Shown here: positions 33,109 through 34,894 of the stretch, one piece after another
Layout: every line of letters starts with the position of its first letter
Position numbering within the stretch: the stretch's first letter is position 1
Origin: Acidimicrobiia bacterium
GTDB taxonomy: Bacteria; Actinomycetota; Acidimicrobiia; IMCC26256; JAENVU01
NCBI GenBank assembly: GCA_016650415.1
Contig: JAENVU010000469.1
Span: 1 to 34,894 of the forward strand
Length of the DNA stretch: 34,894 bases
Direction of reading: 5' to 3'
Translations under genes and position numbers: made by a program
The notes under the pieces: model-generated
The model's database searches: none
The model's input: the letters and a program-made list of their open reading frames with translations, nothing else
Told to the model about the DNA's origin: nothing

Positions 33109-34847
33109 GGCTGCACCTTGTAGTCATCGGCCCGGGTCGATTTCGCCTGGTCAGTGATATTGGCGGTCGAACTGAACGTGACGTTCGTCGAACTCGTCCC
33201 GGTACTGTCGGCCGGCCCCGACGACCGTGATGCGGTCGGCACCCAGAGGTCGCTGAACGAGGGGATGTCCGACCCGATGCGTTGGATCCATGCCGCGACC
33301 GAGTCGTAGTCGCGACCCTGACCGGCGAAGTTCGCGGTTCCGAGAATCGAGCCCGTCGTTCCGGGTGCGCCCGGCGCAACCGGTGCTGCCCCCGGCGCGA
33401 CGGCGCCTCCCACCGTGATGGTTCCCTGCAGCGAGGTCAGCCAGACGTCGGTGGGGATCGTGCGGGAGATGGCCTGCAGCATTGACGACCACGACACATC
33501 GTTGGCCAGCAGCGTCTGCGTCTCGGCCGACAGGCTCTCGATGTCGGTCTGGCGTTGCTTGACGTCCGAGAGGGCATCGATCTGACTCTGCAGCTTCGCG
33601 TTCTGTTGCGTTGCCTCGGCCAGTTTCGACTTCTCGTCGTCGACCTGCGACGCCTTCAGATAGGTCAGTCCGGCGAGCAGCGCAAGGAGTGCGGCACCGG
33701 CGACGGCACCGACCTTGATCAGCTGGTTCTTGTCGATCGGCTCCTTGTGATCGCCGCCGAGCAGATCGATGCGCTTGCCGGTCATCAATCCACCGAGCGC
33801 GAGTCCGACCGGCACCGGGAGGAACGGATCGAGCAACGGCAGTTGATCCTCGGGGAATCCGATGTCGCCGACGCCGATGTGTTCGCGGGGTCGGGCCAGG
33901 TCGACCGGGACACCGACGGTGTCGACGAGCTGATCGGCCAGCCCCGGGGTCAGCGAGCCGCCACCGGTGAGCGTGACGCGGAGGAGCCGAATCGCGTCGG
34001 ACTGCGTGCGGTAGTAGTCGAGTGAACCGCGGATCTGTTCGACGAGTTCGTTGATCGGGCGCACCATGGCGGTACGTGCCCGGGCAACGAGATCGGCCGG
34101 AGCGGTCTCGCCGTTGCGCTTGACCGCCTCGGCTTGTTCGGTCGTGAGCTCGAGATCACGCGCGATCGCGTCGGTCACCGAGCGACCGCCGGATCCGAGG
34201 ATACGAACGAAGCGCGGCACGCCGAGTTCGTGAACGACCACGACGGTCACGCCGCCGCCGACACTCACGACGGCTTCGACACCACCGCCATTGTCAGAAA
34301 CTCGGCGGCCGACCGACCGGACCAGCGCGAGCGGGACCAGATCGACCGAAGCGACCGAGAGCCCGGCGGCGCGCACGGCCCCGGTGAGATTGCGGATGAG
34401 ATCCTTGTGCGCGGCGGCGAGCAGGACACGGCTCATCGGCTGCGGTGGCGGACCATCGCCGACCGCCTCGGGAATCGGCAGCGCTTCGAGAATCTGGAAA
34501 TCGAGGACGGCGTCTTCGAGTGGGATCGGGATCAACTCTTGAGCCTGGAACTGCAGGGCACCGGCGAGTTCGTCGTCCGACATCGTCGGAAGATCGACGG
34601 TCCGCACGAGCACCCGCGGGGTCGCGACGCCCACGCGCACGGGCGCCTTCTTCAGGCTGAGCTCACTCCACAAACGCGAGATCGCCGCCGTGACAGCGGC
34701 GGGATCGACGACTTCGCCGTCTCGCATCGCACCGACCGGCAATGCGACCTGGCCAAAGCTGACCAGGCGCGGTGGGTCCCCCGGTTCGAGTTCGGCGACC
34801 CGCACTGCATTGGTGCCGATGTCCAGACCGATCAGGCGACGGGCCAT
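33105..34847 (-). CDS. pilM: Type IV pilus PilM-PilN fusion protein
   Basis: One 580-residue protein carries two normally separate pilus proteins. Residues 1-350 are the actin-like cytoplasmic ATP-binding PilM: RLIGLDIGTNAVRVAEL, VSVGGGVTVVVVHELG and LTGGGSLTPGLAD. Residues 359-364 (RIDLLG) match the INLLP-type N-terminus of PilN, which in other species docks on PilM. A membrane segment (about 377-397), a coiled coil (400-445) and a PilN domain to the end follow, interrupted by a Gly/Ala/Pro-rich insert near 482-500. The ATG has AAGGAGG 9 bases upstream. The fusion places the PilM-PilN contact within one chain. Confidence 0.9.
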   Translation of the reverse strand: MARRLIGLDIGTNAVRVAELEPGDPPRLVSFGQVALPVGAMRDGEVVDPAAVTAAISRLWSELSLKKAPVRVGVATPRVLVRTVDLPTMSDDELAGALQFQAQELIPIPLEDAVLDFQILEALPIPEAVGDGPPPQPMSRVLLAAAHKDLIRNLTGAVRAAGLSVASVDLVPLALVRSVGRRVSDNGGGVEAVVSVGGGVTVVVVHELGVPRFVRILGSGGRSVTDAIARDLELTTEQAEAVKRNGETAPADLVARARTAMVRPINELVEQIRGSLDYYRTQSDAIRLLRVTLTGGGSLTPGLADQLVDTVGVPVDLARPREHIGVGDIGFPEDQLPLLDPFLPVPVGLALGGLMTGKRIDLLGGDHKEPIDKNQLIKVGAVAGAALLALLAGLTYLKASQVDDEKSKLAEATQQNAKLQSQIDALSDVKQRQTDIESLSAETQTLLANDVSWSSMLQAISRTIPTDVWLTSLQGTITVGGAVAPGAAPVAPGAPGTTGSILGTANFAGQGRDYDSVAAWIQRIGSDIPSFSDLWVPTASRSSGPADSTGTSSTNVTFSSTANITDQAKSTRADDYKVQP

Positions 34848-34894
34848 TGATCCGGACCTCCTTCCAGAGTTGTGACGACGCGCTCGTCGAGGTA
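34848..34894 (-). promoter_or_regulatory. Strong ribosome binding site of pilMN; window edge
   Basis: AAGGAGG (34857-34863) gives the best Shine-Dalgarno in the window for the pilMN ATG. All three frames stay open through the short upstream stretch, so the 3' end of an upstream gene may lie here, but nothing in it can be recognised. Confidence 0.6.

Overview
The window is G+C-rich, and its gene set and order are those of an actinobacterium. The markers are the integration host factor mihF next to gmk-rpoZ-coaBC-metK-priA, a ClpS-DUF2017 pair, a PriA with a decayed helicase core, and the efp-pepP-aro cluster. Type IV pilus assembly genes beside aroC, together with the general layout, point toward the class Acidimicrobiia; that placement is inference. 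All well-supported genes but one lie on the minus strand, so transcription runs from high to low coordinates. About fifteen gene junctions overlap by 1 or 4 bases (ATGA, GTGA, TTGA or TGATG), which indicates long, translationally coupled operons.

From right to left, the first block (34.9-31.8 kb) encodes the inner-membrane platform of a type IV pilus: a PilM-PilN fusion, PilO and a PilP-like protein. The next block (31.8-27.5 kb) is aroC-aroK-aroB-aroQ-pepP, carrying four shikimate-pathway enzymes and a proline peptidase. It is followed by efp-nusB-clpS-DUF2017 and a PPOX-class flavin protein (27.5-25.2 kb). The only plus-strand gene, a YjbR/MmcQ-type protein, converges on this block and diverges from pyrR.

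The central block (24.7-15.5 kb) is pyrR-pyrB-pyrC-carA-carB-pyrD-pyrF, which covers UMP synthesis except pyrE; no pyrK is seen. Its control region is the most interesting part of the window. The pyrR leader carries a recognisable PyrR-binding hairpin, followed by a perfect intrinsic terminator that falls inside the 5' end of the apparent pyrR reading frame. In addition, a nearly identical 85-bp element fills both the pyrR-pyrB and the pyrB-pyrC gap. Each copy runs from the stop codon of one gene to the Shine-Dalgarno of the next, holds two tandem GC hairpins, and contains a 22-23 codon open frame. I do not recognise it as a described family.

The next block (15.4-7.0 kb) is mihF-gmk-rpoZ-coaBC-metK-priA, then a formylglycine-type sulfatase, then def-fmt. 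In both gmk and priA the conserved N-terminus extends upstream of the first ATG/GTG/TTG, up to the stop codon of the preceding gene, so a non-standard start codon is likely. The last block (7.0-0 kb) is rsmB-rpe-mogA, a GNAT acetyltransferase, and a riboflavin operon ribD-ribE-ribBA behind an FMN riboswitch; ribH is expected just past the left edge. There is no stretch of 300 bases without a gene. I found no tRNA, rRNA, CRISPR, insertion sequence or phage gene.
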